This document shows positions 15,763-24,604 of a DNA stretch of 35,465 bases, piece after piece (the stretch's first letter is position 1; each line of letters starts with the position of its first letter). The DNA comes from Polyangiaceae bacterium. GTDB lineage: Bacteria; Myxococcota_A; Polyangia; Polyangiales; Polyangiaceae. The stretch spans positions 1-35,465 of the forward strand of contig JAJDAH010000011.1 in assembly GCA_029261965.1 (NCBI GenBank), read 5' to 3'. Both the position numbers and the translations under genes were made by a program. The notes under the pieces were generated by a model. The model did no database searches and had not been told where the DNA came from. It saw only the letters and a program-made list of their open reading frames with translations.

Positions 15763-17918
15763 GGTTCGGGCTGATTCATCGAATCATGACCGATGCCCTG
15801 GCCGTGCTCGGTCTGCTCGCGCTGGTGACGAGTGGCGAGCTCGAGCAGTGGATGACGATCCTCATCGTCGTCGGCGCCGCCGCGGCCCTGACGATTCCCG
15901 AGCGGTGGCAGGACAAGGCGTGGCTCCGTCAAGCCGGCAACTACGCCCCGGTCGTGCTCCTGGTCGCGCAACTCGCGCGACTCGCGATGGGTGGCGAGGT
16001 CCTACAGCTGGCGGTGGAGTTCGCCTCGGCGCTCCAGGTCGTCCGGTTGGCCACCAGGCGTGGGGCCGCCCACGACCAGCAGGTCATCGTGCTGGCGCTC
16101 CTGCATCTGATCGCGGGCACGGTGCTCGGCGGTGGGCTCGCCTACGGCCTGTGTTTCCTCGGGTTCTTGGTGGTGGCTCCTGGCGCGCTCGTGCTCAGCC
16201 ATCTCCGCAGGGAGGTGGAGGGTAACTACCGACAGGGCGCGCGCGATCGCACCGGACTACCCGTCGACGTGCCTCGCATCCTCCGGAGCCGCCGCGTCAT
16301 CGGCAAGCAGTTCTTGGTGTTCACGTGCATGCTCTCGGTGCCGATCTTCCTGTTCACGGCGGTACTGTTCGTGCTGTTTCCGCGGGTCGGCCTCTCGCTC
16401 TTGCTCCTGAATCATTCGCGTCCCGAGCGCATGATTGGCTTCTCGGATCGGGTGGATCTCGGCGGCGTCGGAAAGCTCCGGAGCGACCCCACCATCGCGA
16501 TGCGGGTCGAGTACGGCGACATGCCCGCGGGCGATCCGCCAGCGCGGCTGGCGATGTACCTGCGCGGCACCGCGTTCGACCGCTACGACGGCGGCAGCTG
16601 GGCGAGGACGGACGTGAACCGCCGCCCCGCATCGAGGCGAGGGCGCGACGTGGAAATCCGGCGGTTTCCGGACCCCGCGCGCGACCGCACCATGACGATC
16701 GACCTCGAGCCGATCGACCCACCGGTATTGTTCCTTCCGCCGCGAGCGGCGGCGATCACGTTGCTCAACCGCGGCGAGCCGCTTCTCGGGATCCCGCCCA
16801 CGGTCTTCGTGGGTCCTGAAGGCGAGCTCAAATACGCGACGAGCGACGACCGCGGCATTCGCTACGAGGTGTATCTAGCGAGGCCGGACGAGCCCCCCCC
16901 GCGCGCGCTCACGAGCGACGAGCGCATCCGTTATCTCGCCATGCCAGTCGACATGCCGACGCGCATCGGCGGGTTGGCGCGAACCTGGGCGGGCAGCCTC
17001 GAGGACCCCGTGGCCCAGGCGAAAGTGGTCGAGCTGCGGCTTCGCACCGACTACTCCTACGATCTCGAATCACCGTCGGGGGCGGCCCCCAATCCGCTCG
17101 ACCACTTTCTGTTCGAATCGAAACGGGGCCACTGCGAGTTCTATTCGACGGCGATGGCGATGATGCTGCGCTCACTGGGGATTCCGTCGCGCAACGTGAC
17201 GGGCTTCATCGGCGGTACCTACAACCGCTTCGGCAAGTTCTACGCGGTCCGGCAAGGTGATGCGCACTCGTGGGTCGAGGCATACCTGCCGGACCGAGGT
17301 TGGACGCGGTTCGATCCCACGCCACCGGGTGACGCCGCACCGCGGAGCGAAATCTCGGGCGTCCTAGCGTTCGTTCGCGACGTGCTCGAGGCGGCCGCGC
17401 AGCGCTGGAATCGGCACATCATCGGCTACGATCTCAAGCAGCAGATCCAGATCTTGCGGAGCTTCAACCGCGACACCGACGTGCCCGGAGCGTCCAAGAT
17501 CTTCAACGCGATCACGAGCTCACCGCGGCGGGCGGCCATGCTGGTGGGCGGCGTGATTTTGATCGTGCTGAGCATCATACTCTGGCGGCGAAGAAAACGC
17601 GGATCAGGCGACCCCACGGACACGAAGACCGCCGAAGAGATCGCCGCGATCCGAGTCGTAGAGCTCTACCGTGCGCTCGAAATCGCCCTGGCCATGGTCG
17701 GAATGCCGCGCCCCGCGAGCACTCCACCTTTGCGCCATGCCCGAGCGGTCGCTGCCATCGGTCACCCGGCGGGCGCCGAAGTGCTCGCCCTCACGGAGAT
17801 CTACATCGAGGTTCGTTTCGGCCAACGCCTCCTCAGCGAGGCCGAGCACGACGACTTCGTTCAGCGAGTCAAAAACATCCGCATGGTGCGGCCTGAGCCG
17901 CAGCGCGAAGCGGCGTGA
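15759..17918 (+). CDS. TgpA-like transmembrane transglutaminase-domain protein
   Basis: A 719-residue inner-membrane protein with about six membrane segments in the first 210 residues (DUF3488 region), a large periplasmic part and a final membrane segment near 585-610. The transglutaminase core carries a complete catalytic triad: Cys459 in G-H-C-E-F-Y, His503 in D-A-H-S-W-V-E and Asp519 in R-F-D-P-T. This matches the TgpA family, which in Pseudomonas is essential for growth. The cytoplasmic tail of about 100 residues resembles the DUF4129-type helical region. It shares an ATGA overlap with the DUF58 gene and completes the MoxR operon. Confidence 0.92.
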   Translation: MRFGLIHRIMTDALAVLGLLALVTSGELEQWMTILIVVGAAAALTIPERWQDKAWLRQAGNYAPVVLLVAQLARLAMGGEVLQLAVEFASALQVVRLATRRGAAHDQQVIVLALLHLIAGTVLGGGLAYGLCFLGFLVVAPGALVLSHLRREVEGNYRQGARDRTGLPVDVPRILRSRRVIGKQFLVFTCMLSVPIFLFTAVLFVLFPRVGLSLLLLNHSRPERMIGFSDRVDLGGVGKLRSDPTIAMRVEYGDMPAGDPPARLAMYLRGTAFDRYDGGSWARTDVNRRPASRRGRDVEIRRFPDPARDRTMTIDLEPIDPPVLFLPPRAAAITLLNRGEPLLGIPPTVFVGPEGELKYATSDDRGIRYEVYLARPDEPPPRALTSDERIRYLAMPVDMPTRIGGLARTWAGSLEDPVAQAKVVELRLRTDYSYDLESPSGAAPNPLDHFLFESKRGHCEFYSTAMAMMLRSLGIPSRNVTGFIGGTYNRFGKFYAVRQGDAHSWVEAYLPDRGWTRFDPTPPGDAAPRSEISGVLAFVRDVLEAAAQRWNRHIIGYDLKQQIQILRSFNRDTDVPGASKIFNAITSSPRRAAMLVGGVILIVLSIILWRRRKRGSGDPTDTKTAEEIAAIRVVELYRALEIALAMVGMPRPASTPPLRHARAVAAIGHPAGAEVLALTEIYIEVRFGQRLLSEAEHDDFVQRVKNIRMVRPEPQREAA

Positions 17919-18013
17919 CGTCTGCCGCTGAGTGACGACACGAGGGGACGGCGTCAGACAACGCGAGTGCCGCAGAGCCGACGGCGCTCGGACGAAACGA
18001 GCGCTCGCCGTCG

Positions 18014-18472
18014 CTAGGTTCGCGCCTTGAGCACGACATGCGAAGCACCCACATGGGCGCGCTCGGCGCTGCCGATCCAGGCGTCCTCCGTGGGACGAGC
18101 CTTGAGGGCGTCGAAGTCGAGATCGGCCGGTCCGCGCTCGAGCCACGCGACGATCACGGGGTTTTCTACCGCCTCACCGACATTGACGAGATCGACGGCC
18201 ACGCCACTGCGCAGCTCCTCCGCGGTGATGGGCCGCTGCACCGAGGCGCTCGGCCTCGCGAACTTTTGGGGGCCGTTCGCATCGACGCTGTCGCTCGCGT
18301 ACGAATGGACGACGAGGCGGTAGCTCTCTTTGTCGTCGGTCTGAACGCCGGGCTCCGCGGAGATCTCGGTGCGAAGAAGATCGAAGTCACCCGATCCGAG
18401 CGTGGTCGCAGCTAGCAGCGCCATCCAGGAGGCGCCGGCCGCGGCTCGATTTTTTTGGGGTGGGGTGGACAT
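18014..18472 (-). CDS. Small hypothetical protein, possibly exported
   Basis: A 152-residue frame from ATG 18472 to TAG 18014. The first 30 residues contain a weak hydrophobic stretch (W-M-A-L-L-A-A-T-T-L-G) that could be an export signal, after a basic leader. The rest is a mixed alpha/beta-looking sequence, not low complexity, with E-N-P-V-I-V-A-W-L-E-R-G near residue 105. No family is recognised. It stands alone on the minus strand between the MoxR operon and the metalloprotease gene. Its balanced composition argues for a real gene, but this rests on composition only. Confidence 0.55.
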   Translation of the reverse strand: MSTPPQKNRAAAGASWMALLAATTLGSGDFDLLRTEISAEPGVQTDDKESYRLVVHSYASDSVDANGPQKFARPSASVQRPITAEELRSGVAVDLVNVGEAVENPVIVAWLERGPADLDFDALKARPTEDAWIGSAERAHVGASHVVLKART

Positions 18473-18678
18473 TCTTCTCGGTCTCGGAGTTCAAACGGTT
18501 GAAGGAGCAATCTCTTCCAGGGGCTCGAGAGTTTTTTTCTCGCGCCGACGCCGCCGACGGATTCAAGCGAACTGACCCAGCCAACCGATTCAACATAAGC
18601 ACTGCTCGTGCCACCGCACGCGGCGGACTGGTGCTTCGCTAGATGCTTTTGATTTCAGTGACTTAGGCGCCGGCCGGG

Positions 18679-18706
18679 GTCACCCGTAACCCGGGTCACG
18701 GGTGAC
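18679..18706 (-). terminator. Hairpin downstream of the metalloprotease gene
   Basis: GTCACCCGT (18679-18687) pairs perfectly with ACGGGTGAC (18698-18706) across a ten-base loop that is itself C/G-rich (CCCGGG). It lies 24 bp after the stop of the minus-strand gene at 18730. No clear U-tract follows, so it may be a factor-independent terminator of weak type or a 3' stabilising structure. The rest of 18473-18729 shows no gene. Confidence 0.45.
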
Positions 18707-18729
18707 GATCGGGTCCGAGACGACCCTGC

Positions 18730-20070
18730 TCAGCCTCGTTTGGCGACGGCCGCCGCCCAGGACTTCGATTGGGCGCAAGTACCCGCAGACGTGGCGCCGC
18801 TCGGCTCGCGCCGTGTGTAGGGGCCGGCGACGAGCACGACTTCTCGTCCTCGCACGGTGACCGCAACGGGCCCGCGGTCTGCGCGTTCGACGCAGACGGT
18901 CGTGGTCGCCGCCCCCGATCCGATCCCTTGGCGGAATGCCGCGTAGCCGCGGTCGGCGGCCGCCTTGTCGTCGTACCTGATGTGCCACGCCATGGCGTAT
19001 TGGTTCTCGGCGCCGAACACCGCAACGTAGTCGCCGGCCCAGTCGCTCGCCGCGGTCTCCGCTTGTTTTCGAGGAAGCCATTCTTCGAGCACCAGGCGTA
19101 CGGATTGCTCGCCCATGACGTCGGCGTACAGGCGTTTTTTCGGCCCCTTTGGCGGACCCTCCGGGATCGGGACGCGCTCGGGTTTCTCTCGCGCGTGCAT
19201 CTTTTCGGGGTGGAGGATCTGCTCGGTGCTGTCGGGCGGATTGCGCCACACGGCGTCGACCGCCGCCCATCCGCCGCGTCGGCGAAGCGAGTGCACGAAG
19301 ACGACCCCGTCGACGTAGGGGGCGACGATGGAGGTGCGCATGATCGACGGCACCTTTTCGAGCGACGGGTCCTGCGCCACGCCCGCGCGGACCTGCGGCC
19401 CGATGAGCTCGTCGGGCAGATCGATGGCCTTTCGGCCGGTGGGTTCGAGCACGTCGTCGAGCATCGCGCTCGTCGCGTCGCCCTCGGCGAGCGCGTGAAT
19501 TGCCGCTTGCTCGTCGCCCTTGCCCTCGGCGAATTTGACCTTGCTATCGAGATCGAAGTGCTGGTCTTGCAGCGCGTGAACCAGCTCGTGGCTGAGCGTC
19601 GCTCGACGCTCGACGCCTTCGAGATCCGCCGCGAGATACATGGTCTTGTTCGTGGTCTCGTAGAAACCGGCGAGCTGCGCTTCGAGCAGCGTGGCGAGAC
19701 TCTCTTCGTATCGAAAGTCCACCGGCACGAGCCCGAGCATCGAGAGAATCTCCCGAGTGCCGACCACGACCTCGGAAGGGACTTCTTCTTTGAGCTTTCG
19801 CCGCACGTGCTCGACCATGTCGCCACGTTCGATGACGCGACCACGCACCGGGCCCTTGGACGGCAGCTCGCGAATGCGTTCGACCTGACGAAGGGCACGC
19901 GCGACGATCTGGTCGCCGAGACGCGGCTCGGCTTCCGGACTTGCGTCGACCTGAACGATCAGCGGCTCGGGCTCCGGCGCTCCGGCGGGGGGGAGCTCGC
20001 CGCCGCAACCAGAGCCGAGGCCAGCGACGAAGCTAGCTAAAACTAGCCCGAATTGCGTCGATCGCTGCAC
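18730..20070 (-). CDS. Lipoprotein with zinc-metalloprotease (HExxH) domain
   Basis: A 446-residue protein read from a GTG at 20070. The first 22 residues are a lipoprotein signal ending in the lipobox G-S-G-C (Cys22), so it should be anchored in a membrane facing the periplasm or cell surface. The sequence [15 protein letters not shown] places an HExxH zinc site at 161-165. Glu196 in A-E-G-D-A is a good third ligand, as in gluzincins. The rest is not assigned to a named family, and substrate is unknown. The gene overlaps the end of rpe by 38 nt, indicating coupled translation and no separate promoter. Confidence 0.82.
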   Translation of the reverse strand: MQRSTQFGLVLASFVAGLGSGCGGELPPAGAPEPEPLIVQVDASPEAEPRLGDQIVARALRQVERIRELPSKGPVRGRVIERGDMVEHVRRKLKEEVPSEVVVGTREILSMLGLVPVDFRYEESLATLLEAQLAGFYETTNKTMYLAADLEGVERRATLSHELVHALQDQHFDLDSKVKFAEGKGDEQAAIHALAEGDATSAMLDDVLEPTGRKAIDLPDELIGPQVRAGVAQDPSLEKVPSIMRTSIVAPYVDGVVFVHSLRRRGGWAAVDAVWRNPPDSTEQILHPEKMHAREKPERVPIPEGPPKGPKKRLYADVMGEQSVRLVLEEWLPRKQAETAASDWAGDYVAVFGAENQYAMAWHIRYDDKAAADRGYAAFRQGIGSGAATTTVCVERADRGPVAVTVRGREVVLVAGPYTRREPSGATSAGTCAQSKSWAAAVAKRG

Positions 20071-20695
20071 GCCGGTCCTCCCGTCCGAAAACGGCCGACC
20101 CCGCGACCAAGACGCGCGCCCCCGCGTCGACGACTGCCTTCGCCGTGTCGGGAGTGACCCCTCCGTCGACTTCGAGATCGACGTTCAAACCGCGGTCGTC
20201 GATCATCTTCCGTAGCGCGCTGAGCTTCGGCAGAACCGACGCGAGAAACTTCTGACCGCCGAAGCCCGGGTTCACGCTCATCACGAGCACCAGATCGACG
20301 TCGTCGAGCACGTAGCGAATCGACTCCTCGGAGGTGTGCGGGTTGAGCACGACACCAGCCCGTTTTCCGAGCCGACGGATCTCCGCGAGTGTCCTTTGCA
20401 AGTGGGTGGATGCCTCGACGTGCACACTGATCACGTCCGCCCCGGCATTCGCAAAATCCGCGATGTAGCGCTCGGGCTCGACGATCATCAGATGAACGTC
20501 GAGCGGCAGCTTCGTTGCGCGGCGAGCCGCCCCGACGACGATCGGCCCGAGAGTGATGTTCGGGACGAATCTTCCGTCCATCACGTCGACGTGGATCCAA
20601 TCCGCGCCGGCCTTTTCCACCTCCTGAATCTCCTCCTCGAGCCGGCCGAGATCCGCGCTCAAAATGGAGGGGGCAACGCGAACGGCCGAAGACAT
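20033..20695 (-). CDS. rpe: Ribulose-phosphate 3-epimerase
   Basis: A 220-residue TIM-barrel enzyme that interconverts ribulose-5-phosphate and xylulose-5-phosphate in the pentose phosphate pathway. Family motifs are the N-terminal A-P-S-I-L-S-A-D, the metal/catalytic segment H-V-D-V-M-D-G-x-F-V-P-N, H-L-M-I-V-E-P, the [13 protein letters not shown] loop, the second catalytic Asp in E-V-D-G-G-V and a phosphate-binding V-A-G-S-A-V-F. The ATG at 20695 gives the canonical N-terminus; the frame is open further upstream but encodes no family sequence there. It is the first gene of a two-gene unit with the metalloprotease lipoprotein and divergent from the GNAT gene (75 bp apart). Confidence 0.95.
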   Translation of the reverse strand: MSSAVRVAPSILSADLGRLEEEIQEVEKAGADWIHVDVMDGRFVPNITLGPIVVGAARRATKLPLDVHLMIVEPERYIADFANAGADVISVHVEASTHLQRTLAEIRRLGKRAGVVLNPHTSEESIRYVLDDVDLVLVMSVNPGFGGQKFLASVLPKLSALRKMIDDRGLNVDLEVDGGVTPDTAKAVVDAGARVLVAGSAVFGREDRRAAIDAIRASFS

Positions 20696-20770
20696 GCGGC
20701 CGATGAGATAGCAGAGCCTCGTCCGTGGGGCGAGATGACCTCCCGACGGAGCGTGGTATCGTCGCGGCCG

Positions 20771-21211
20771 ATGATCACTCGGCCCCTCGGCAAGAAGGAT
20801 TACGACCACATCGTTCAGGTGATCGATCGATGGTGGGGTGGCCCGACCAGCGCGCTCGCGCACCCCGTGTTCTTCTATGAACTCGGCTCGCTCGCCCGGG
20901 TCGCCGAGGACGACGGAATCCTGGTGGGATTCCTCTTTGGCTTCATCGTGCCGGGGCCACCGAAAACCGGCTACGTGCACCTCGTGGGCATCCACCCCGA
21001 TCACCGGCGGCGCGGGGTCGGCAAGATCCTCTATCAGACGTTCGAAGAGGACTGCCGCGCCGACCACTGCACGCGGCTCAAGGCGGAGACGACGACGGGC
21101 AACCTCGGATCGATCGAGTTCCACGACGCGGTCGGCTGGACCGCCACAGAAGTCGAGGACTACGCGGGTCCTGCCAGACCCCGAATGGTCTTCAACAAGT
21201 CGTTGGCATGA
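20771..21211 (+). CDS. GNAT-family N-acetyltransferase
   Basis: A 146-residue protein with the GNAT fold: the central acetyl-CoA-binding segment [17 protein letters not shown] is the motif A signature, and the later [13 protein letters not shown] segment is motif B. The acceptor cannot be predicted; the family modifies small molecules or protein N-termini/lysines. The ATG at 20771 starts directly with the usual M-I-T-R-P-L N-terminus. The stop overlaps the start of the PilZ gene (ATGA), so acetyltransferase, PilZ and cyclic-nucleotide-binding genes probably form one operon. Confidence 0.9.
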   Translation: MITRPLGKKDYDHIVQVIDRWWGGPTSALAHPVFFYELGSLARVAEDDGILVGFLFGFIVPGPPKTGYVHLVGIHPDHRRRGVGKILYQTFEEDCRADHCTRLKAETTTGNLGSIEFHDAVGWTATEVEDYAGPARPRMVFNKSLA

Positions 21212-22032
21212 AGAGCGAGGCACCCGGTAGTTTTCCCGCGGCTAAGCCCGCGAAACAGGCGCGTGAGCTCTTGGTGGACGCGCTCGCGCGCCTGCAGGCC
21301 GACGACGTGGCCCCGCCTGTGTCCGAGGCGATCGAAGAGATCGCCGCCGCATCCAGCGCGCTCTACACGGTGGAGAAAGAAGCGGAGACAGCCCAGGCGT
21401 CGGCAGGGGGCGTGAGGATCGCCATCGAGCACCTCGGCAAGGGGCTGGCGAAATTGCAGGCGGCGCCGAAGCCATACGAGGCGCTGATCGTCGCGACTGA
21501 AACCCTCGCCCGAACGCTCGCGCTCTTGTACCCCGTTGGGCGCGCGCAGCAGCGTCGCCGGCGCCAGGCCGTCATGGTCGAGGGCGAGACCGCTCCAGAG
21601 ACCGAGCCTCTCGCGCCGGGTGTGCCTCCGGCGCCGGAGCCGCTTGGGCGGCCGAGGACGAAGACCCCCGTTTTCGAGGGGGACGAACAGCGCATCAGTG
21701 TCGTTCCACGGACGTTCGTCGAAGCCGACATCGGGCTGATGAGCGATTCGCACTTCTACACGGGGCTCAGCCTGGACATTTCGACCGGCGGCCTGTTCGT
21801 AGCGACCTATCAGCCCAAACCGCCGGGCACCGAAGTCTCGCTCTACCTGGTGCTCCCGCTCGACGGGCACGTGGTTCAGGCAACGGGAATCGTTCGCTGG
21901 ACCCGCGACCACGGAACCGATGCACCCCCGGGAATGGGCATCGCGTTCAAGAACCTGAGCGAAGCGGATCTCGCGGCCATCACCGCCTTCTGCGATCACC
22001 GATCGCCGATGTACCACGACTCCGCAGACTGA
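21208..22032 (+). CDS. PilZ-domain protein with helical N-terminus
   Basis: A 274-residue protein. Residues 1-115 are predicted helical and of unknown function, and residues 116-155 are a proline-rich linker. Residues about 160-265 match the PilZ-type domain of the myxobacterial paralogous family: the D-x-S-x-G-G motif is present (D-I-S-T-G-G-L-F), followed by V-R-W and G-M-G-I-A-F segments. The R-x-x-x-R motif that most PilZ domains use to bind c-di-GMP is not seen before it, so ligand binding is doubtful and the domain may be a protein adaptor. It overlaps the GNAT gene by 4 nt and is followed after 18 bp by the cyclic-nucleotide-binding gene. Confidence 0.87.
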   Translation: MKSEAPGSFPAAKPAKQARELLVDALARLQADDVAPPVSEAIEEIAAASSALYTVEKEAETAQASAGGVRIAIEHLGKGLAKLQAAPKPYEALIVATETLARTLALLYPVGRAQQRRRRQAVMVEGETAPETEPLAPGVPPAPEPLGRPRTKTPVFEGDEQRISVVPRTFVEADIGLMSDSHFYTGLSLDISTGGLFVATYQPKPPGTEVSLYLVLPLDGHVVQATGIVRWTRDHGTDAPPGMGIAFKNLSEADLAAITAFCDHRSPMYHDSAD

Positions 22033-22034
22033 CG

Positions 22035-22043
22035 GGAAGGAGG
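22035..22043 (+). promoter_or_regulatory. Strong ribosome binding site, fixes GTG start
   Basis: GGAAGGAGG starts 16 nt upstream of the GTG at 22051 and 2 nt after the stop of the PilZ gene. It is the best Shine-Dalgarno match seen in the window and supports the GTG as the true start of the cyclic-nucleotide-binding gene. Confidence 0.65.
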
Positions 22044-22050
22044 TCGAGGC

Positions 22051-22560
22051 GTGACCGACGGACTATCCAAGACAGTCACCGCCGACGAGCTTCGTGACAT
22101 TGGGCTCTTCGGCGCGCTCGGCGACGAGGCATTGCATCGATTCGCCGACTCGCTGGAAATGACCACGCCGTCCGCGGGGGCGTACCTCTTTCGCGAGGGG
22201 GACACCGCGCGGGAATTCTTCGTCGTGCTCGACGGCGAGATGGAAGTGCTCAAAAAGAGCAAGCGGGGACAGGAAGCTCGCGTGGCTCTGCTCGGCGCCG
22301 GCGATTGGTTCGGCGAAATGGCGGTGCTCGACATTCAGCCGCGGTCGGCCGGAGTCAGGGCGATCGCGCCCTCACGACTATTGCGGATCAAGGCCACCGA
22401 TCTCGACGTGCTGTACCGCGAGGATCTCAAGAGCTACACGCTCATCGTGCTGAACATCGCGCGCGAGCTCAGCCGCCGCCTGCGCGTCGCCGACGGAATC
22501 CTCGCGGACTTCGTCGCGAGCGTGGACGACATCGTCGGCCGCCCAATCAGCGAGCGCTGA
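22051..22560 (+). CDS. Cyclic-nucleotide-binding-domain protein
   Basis: A 169-residue protein consisting mainly of a cyclic-nucleotide-binding (CAP effector) domain at residues 12-135: R-E-G-D-T-A-R-E-F-F-V-V-L-D-G-E-M-E-V-L is the beta-roll start, and G-D-W-F-G-E-M-A-V-L-D-x-x-P-R-S-A is the phosphate-binding cassette with its G-E and R-S-A residues. There is no C-terminal helix-turn-helix, only one helix after the domain, so it is not a CRP-type DNA-binding regulator and probably acts by protein contact. The start is GTG at 22051, supported by a strong ribosome-binding site GGAAGGAGG at 22035-22043. Confidence 0.9.
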   Translation: MTDGLSKTVTADELRDIGLFGALGDEALHRFADSLEMTTPSAGAYLFREGDTAREFFVVLDGEMEVLKKSKRGQEARVALLGAGDWFGEMAVLDIQPRSAGVRAIAPSRLLRIKATDLDVLYREDLKSYTLIVLNIARELSRRLRVADGILADFVASVDDIVGRPISER

Positions 22561-22614
22561 TCGCGGCCTCGGCAGGCGACGTTTTCCGCGAGGTTCGATC
22601 CGCGAGACCGACGC

Positions 22615-23184
22615 TCACTTCGGAGCGACGCCTGCAGTGCCTGCCGCACCCGCAGTGCCTGCCGCACCCGCAGTGCCTGCTGTGCCGCTCGCTCCGGCCA
22701 CGCCACCCATGCCTGAGGCTCCGCTCGTGCCCGAAACACCGCCCATGCCGGATACGCCACCCATGCCCGCTGCGCCGGCCGAGCCACCCATGCCGCCACC
22801 GCCGCCGGTCGCGCTACCCGCCGAGCCGCCAGCCCCGCCGGTGCTCGATGTGCCACCGGCGCCAGCGATTCCGATCGACCCCGCCGAGCCGGCAGCACCG
22901 CCCATGGCGCCGCTCATCAACCCGGTACCGCCGGTTCCTGGGGCACCCCCCGTGCTGCCTCCGCCCGAGCCGCCGGTGCCGCCACCAAATCCGCCTGCAC
23001 TGCCCGCGTCGTTGCTGTTGAATCCGCCCGTACCGGGAGTTCCGTCACCGCCGGTGCCGAACGTCGCCCCCGCGGCGCCGGCTTCTCCGCGCGCGCCCGG
23101 AGGCTCGGATTGTGGATTGAGCGCGCACGCCGAAATGACGGCGAGCGTCCCCAGGTGAATCGATATCCAAGACGAAAGGCGCAC
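22615..23184 (-). CDS. Glycine-rich repeat lipoprotein (copy A)
   Basis: A 189-residue predicted lipoprotein read from the GTG at 23184, chosen because it gives a proper signal (V-R-L-S-S-W-I-S, hydrophobic core, then V-I-S-A-C). The mature N-terminus C-A-L-N-P-Q-S-E-P-P-G is shared with the gene 140 bp upstream. Nearly all the remainder is glycine/alanine/serine/threonine repeat, with many G-G-x-G-G and A-G-x-A-G-T units, comparable to collagen-like or silk-like sequences. Repeats make a folded enzyme unlikely; a surface filament, spacer or matrix role is an inference. The antisense strand is open too and would give a proline-rich peptide, an artefact of the repeats. Confidence 0.72.
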   Translation of the reverse strand: MRLSSWISIHLGTLAVISACALNPQSEPPGARGEAGAAGATFGTGGDGTPGTGGFNSNDAGSAGGFGGGTGGSGGGSTGGAPGTGGTGLMSGAMGGAAGSAGSIGIAGAGGTSSTGGAGGSAGSATGGGGGMGGSAGAAGMGGVSGMGGVSGTSGASGMGGVAGASGTAGTAGAAGTAGAAGTAGVAPK

Positions 23185-23324
23185 AGCGAGATGGACGGTA
23201 GCACGAGCCGCGCCAGCGCCCGATCCTGCCGGATCCCGGCTAGAGCGTCGACATCTGGCACACCCTGGCACAGGGCCGCGACGTGGGTGACGCTACGACC
23301 GCGGAGCGCAAGGTCACACGCGGC

Positions 23325-23732
23325 CTACTCGGCAGTTGCGTCGCCGGCTTCGGGCACGTCCGCGTCGGAGGCATCCGGGGCGCCGCCATCTCCGGCGTCG
23401 CCGCCGGGGCCGGCCTCGCTGTCGAACGCGCCGTCAGGCACCTCGCCGCCATCGGAGTTTGGCGGAAGGCCGGAGTCGGGGCCCATGCTCGCGCCGGCCG
23501 AACCCGACGTTCCGCCGCCGCTCGTGGCTCCCGAGCCGCCCGTGGACACCGTGGCACCGCCGGTTCCGTCCAGACCACCGGAGCCCCCGGTTCCCAGTCC
23601 GCCAGCACCCACGGTGCCCCCTCCGTCGGCAGCCGTGTTCTCGAACCCTGGCGGCTCGGACTGTGGATTGAGCGCGCACGCTCCGACCACGAATCCCAAC
23701 AAGACCCATCTCCAGCGCGCCCGACCCAACAT
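23325..23732 (-). CDS. Glycine-rich repeat lipoprotein (copy B)
   Basis: A 135-residue predicted lipoprotein from the ATG at 23732, preceded by a purine-rich GGGGGGTGAGG. The signal (R-W-R-W-V-L-L-G-F-V-V-G-A-C) ends in a lipobox, and the mature chain starts C-A-L-N-P-Q-S-E-P-P-G, exactly as in copy A. The middle is a G-G-S/T-G repeat and the last 50 residues are rich in Asp, Gly and Ala (D-A-G-D-G-G-A-P-D-A-S), different from copy A. The two genes are therefore paralogues with a conserved anchor and diverged repeat tails. Function unknown. Confidence 0.72.
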   Translation of the reverse strand: MLGRARWRWVLLGFVVGACALNPQSEPPGFENTAADGGGTVGAGGLGTGGSGGLDGTGGATVSTGGSGATSGGGTSGSAGASMGPDSGLPPNSDGGEVPDGAFDSEAGPGGDAGDGGAPDASDADVPEAGDATAE

Positions 23733-23776
23733 CCTCACCCCCCTCAAGATAGCAAGGACCCTGCCAGAGCGCAGGT

Positions 23777-24604
23777 CTACCGTTCGCGCAACTTTCGCGC
23801 GGCCGCCAGCACCTCGAGCGACCGATCGAGCGCGGGAGGATCCGCCCCGAGTCCCTCGGCGGCAGGACCCAATACCGCGATCAATTCGCGGAGCACTCGT
23901 GCGATTTCATCCGAATTCGTATCGAGAATGTCGTGCCACATTCTTGCTGCACCGCCCGCGCCCCGAGTCATCCGCTCGAAGGCCGGACCCCCGGCGCCAG
24001 TCGCTCCTCGCTCTTCGCCGAGCACGGCAAGCGCGCTGGCCAGTAGCTGGGGCACGTGACTCGTCACCGCGACCGCGCGATCATGCTCGTCCGGGGTCAT
24101 GCGCCGCGGCTCCGCCCCGAGCGAACGGGCCAGCTCTTCGACCGCCGCCACGTGGCTTGGCTCGCTGCCCTCCGCGCAAACGATCCACGGTCGTTGCTCG
24201 AAGAGGTCGGCGCGCGCACTGTCGAGACCGCCCTCGGGCGTGCCGGCCATCGGATGGCTACCCACGAAGCGACTCGCGTGCGGCGAGCGGCGAGCCGTGC
24301 GAGCAACGGCGCGCTTGGTCGAGCCCGTATCTGTCACGACCCGGGAATGTTCGAGCGCGTGCCCGAGCATCTGTTCGATCGCGCGGACTGGCGCGGCCAG
24401 TATCGTGATGTCGGCGTCACCGAGAGCCGCTTCGAGCGCCACCGTGTCCCCCGCGTCCACGGTCCGCGAGACCACCGATCGCGCGGCATCGCTCGACACG
24501 ACCTCGCGCACGTCCGCACCCACGACGTCGGCGCCAAGACGCTCGCGCGCCGCGAGCGCCACCGAACCGCCGATGAGCCCGAGCCCGACGACCGCAAGCT
24601 TCAT
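23777..24604 (-). CDS. tyrA: Prephenate/arogenate dehydrogenase
   Basis: A 275-residue cytoplasmic NAD(P)-dependent enzyme of tyrosine synthesis that oxidatively decarboxylates prephenate (or arogenate). The Rossmann motif G-L-G-L-I-G-G-S lies at 7-14. The catalytic region G-S-H-P-M-A-G-T-P-E-G-G and the later V-T-S-H-V-P-Q-L motif with its histidine are typical of TyrA. The substrate preference cannot be read from sequence here. The ATG at 24604 overlaps the stop of the upstream DAHP-synthase-like gene (ATGA), so the two are translated from one message. No ACT or chorismate-mutase domain is attached. Confidence 0.92.
   Translation of the reverse strand: MKLAVVGLGLIGGSVALAARERLGADVVGADVREVVSSDAARSVVSRTVDAGDTVALEAALGDADITILAAPVRAIEQMLGHALEHSRVVTDTGSTKRAVARTARRSPHASRFVGSHPMAGTPEGGLDSARADLFEQRPWIVCAEGSEPSHVAAVEELARSLGAEPRRMTPDEHDRAVAVTSHVPQLLASALAVLGEERGATGAGGPAFERMTRGAGGAARMWHDILDTNSDEIARVLRELIAVLGPAAEGLGADPPALDRSLEVLAAARKLRER

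Noticed and set aside
16321-16340. Other CACGTG sites considered as additional parS copies (also at 4420, 8111, 19805, 21870, 24055)
   Set aside because: Flanking bases do not match the parS arms; only the two sites in bioF and bioD have full symmetry.
22637-23158. Proline-rich protein on the plus strand opposite the glycine-rich lipoprotein
   Set aside because: It is the antisense of G-G-x repeats and has no signal or start context; the minus-strand frame has a lipoprotein signal shared with its neighbour.
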